Positions 4,856 to 6,040 of a stretch of 6,040 bases of DNA are shown here, one piece after another. The DNA is from an uncultured bacterium. Its GTDB lineage: Bacteria > Bacteroidota > Ignavibacteria > Ignavibacteriales > Melioribacteraceae. The translations under genes and the position numbers were made by a program. The notes below the pieces were generated by a model. That model had not been told where the DNA came from, searched no databases, and saw only the letters and a program-made list of their open reading frames with translations. The stretch is taken from positions 1 through 6,040 of the forward strand of contig CALDDL010000276.1 of the NCBI GenBank assembly GCA_937936675.1, in the 5' to 3' direction. The first letter of the stretch is position 1. Each line of letters opens with the position of its first letter.

Positions 4856-6040
4856 TTTAGAATTAGAAAAAGAATTACAAAAAGAAATACAATTAGAAAA
4901 CTATATTGCAGCATTAGATTCCCTTAATTCACAGCTTGCAAAGGCAACTCAATTAGAGAAAAATGAAATCTTAGAAAAGATCGATTTACTTCTTTCTAAT
5001 GGTACTATTGCCTATCGATTAAGCGCTGAACAATTTGATAGATTTAATAATTTGATATGTGTAAGATTTGCCAAACACTCGAAACCTTTATCACTCATAA
5101 GCGGTTCTGAAAAGGAAGCTGAGTTTCCAACCGTAGATGGTAATAATAGTTCTATTCAAGCGTTACACTTTTCCTTTTCTAAAAATACTAATGATATTAG
5201 TGATAAATTAGATTCGTCTGATATTACAATCTTCAAATTAATCGAACTAATTCAAAATAAAATCCAGTCTGAATTAAAAAATGTTACTATTTTGAATTGG
5301 GGTATGAAGCTCAATCTCCGCAATAGAGTATATACGGGGAAATTAGTAAATGGAGCTACATCACCAATTAGAATTATTGGCAATTCCTACCACTTTGCGG
5401 CTGTGGTTAGTCTTATTGCTTATATTTTTAATAAACCGATTGATCCCGATTTTATTTTTACGGGTGCTTTTGATATTAAAACAGGTAACTCAATAAGAAT
5501 TGGTGATATTACAGATAAGATAGATTTGATTAATCGTGAAAGACCAAATACGAAAAAATTCTTTATTCCGGTTTTAGATTGTTTTACGGATTCTGAAAAA
5601 ACGATTATTAAAAAGAATGGTTTTATTGAACACATTTCTAATATTGATGATTTGATTAAAAAAGTTTTCGGAAAATCTATAAAAGATTTGGTTGAAGAAC
5701 TTGGTGAGGAAGAAAAAACACTTGGTTATGCAAGAATTATTGCTAATTATGTGGGAACTAAAAGTCTTACTTTTCTAAAAGAGTTTATTACATCTGATGA
5801 GTCTTACAATATATATTGTAAGACTGAGAGTAGAACTATAAATAAAAACATTTTAAGATTCGATTTTGGATGTGATGATTCTAGCGATAGAAGTGCTTAT
5901 CATATTTTTCCCCTGCAAGAATTAAAATTTTATCCAAATGATTATGATCTAATTATATTTAATGGCGTTATTCCTAATCATTATTTTGCAAATATCACAA
6001 CTTCGGGAAACTTCAGAAATTTTAAAGGGATTTGTGGGAT
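4848..6040 (+). CDS. Lon-family (S16) Ser-Lys protease without an ATPase domain, incomplete at right edge
   Basis: The frame is open from ATG 4848 to the end of the window (397 complete codons, no stop). AAAGGGAAA at 4832-4840 serves as ribosome-binding site, and the ATG overlaps the upstream stop by 8 nt, indicating coupling. Residues 3-50 are a Leu/Glu/Lys helical, possibly coiled-coil segment. Residues 150-275 match the Lon proteolytic domain: RIIGNSYHFAAVVSLIAYI with S180 at the place of the catalytic Ser of GPSAG, KPIDPDFIFTGAFD, then IRIGDITDKIDLI with K224 at the catalytic Lys of IGGVxxK, followed by KKFFIPVLD and a final EVL-like helix NIDDLIKKVFG. The 44-residue Ser-Lys spacing is close to the 43 known in Lon. 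No Walker A/B AAA+ module precedes it, so it is unlikely to be a housekeeping Lon. Residues 280-397 are unassigned and probably begin a sensor or regulatory region that continues off the window. Confidence 0.85.
   Translation, partial: MNNLELEKELQKEIQLENYIAALDSLNSQLAKATQLEKNEILEKIDLLLSNGTIAYRLSAEQFDRFNNLICVRFAKHSKPLSLISGSEKEAEFPTVDGNNSSIQALHFSFSKNTNDISDKLDSSDITIFKLIELIQNKIQSELKNVTILNWGMKLNLRNRVYTGKLVNGATSPIRIIGNSYHFAAVVSLIAYIFNKPIDPDFIFTGAFDIKTGNSIRIGDITDKIDLINRERPNTKKFFIPVLDCFTDSEKTIIKKNGFIEHISNIDDLIKKVFGKSIKDLVEELGEEEKTLGYARIIANYVGTKSLTFLKEFITSDESYNIYCKTESRTINKNILRFDFGCDDSSDRSAYHIFPLQELKFYPNDYDLIIFNGVIPNHYFANITTSGNFRNFKGICG

Noticed and set aside
5420..5635. Minus-strand open frame of 71 codons
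   Set aside because: It is antisense to the Lon protease core, where the plus-strand frame carries the conserved Ser-Lys motifs.
1..6040. CRISPR array, Cas genes, tRNA/rRNA or sigma factor that would complete a CalpLTS-type locus
   Set aside because: No regularly spaced repeats, RNA gene signatures or sigma-factor motifs are visible on either strand; such parts, if they exist, are outside the window.

Overview
The window is AT-rich with tightly packed plus-strand genes. Its style (modest Shine-Dalgarno sites, one candidate TTTG / TAnnTTTG-type promoter, many Asn/Lys/Ile residues) would suit a Bacteroidota-type or related environmental bacterium. That placement is a low-confidence inference, because no housekeeping gene is present. 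The content looks like an accessory or defence region, not core genome.

Layout. Positions 1-100 hold a perfect 12-bp inverted repeat enclosing an imperfect hairpin, possibly an insertion-sequence end or a small palindromic element. Positions 376-699 and 1001-2071 are two paralogous genes that share a perfectly identical 62-bp leader plus N-terminal tag. The longer one encodes a basic tag, a probable PD-(D/E)xK nuclease-like domain (E51, D83, Q97-x-K99), a Ser/Thr-rich linker, and a C-terminal glycine-zipper hydrophobic segment. The shorter one has the same tag and linker but lacks exactly 127 codons covering the nuclease region, and it also lacks the glycine zipper. It looks like a nuclease-less paralogue or a decaying copy.

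From 2151 to the right edge, four genes form a tight operon with 1-nt spacing or short overlaps, probably driven by a promoter at about 2096-2126. They encode a small PemK/MazF-like protein, an unrecognised mostly helical protein with an Asp/Asn-rich linker, a protein joining an anti-sigma-like helical N-terminus to a second MazF-like domain and a beta-rich C-terminus, and an ATPase-less Lon-family (S16) serine-lysine protease with S180 and K224, which runs off the window.

Interpretation. A Lon-type protease beside a MazF homologue with an anti-sigma-like segment recalls the CalpL-CalpT-CalpS cascade of type III CRISPR immunity. There, a signal-activated Lon protease cleaves a MazF-homologous anti-sigma protein and frees a sigma factor. 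The window shows no CRISPR array, Cas gene, sigma factor or recognisable nucleotide-sensor domain, so this is a related but different arrangement, or one whose remaining parts lie to the right. The nuclease/glycine-zipper pair upstream could be an effector of the same island or an unrelated neighbour.
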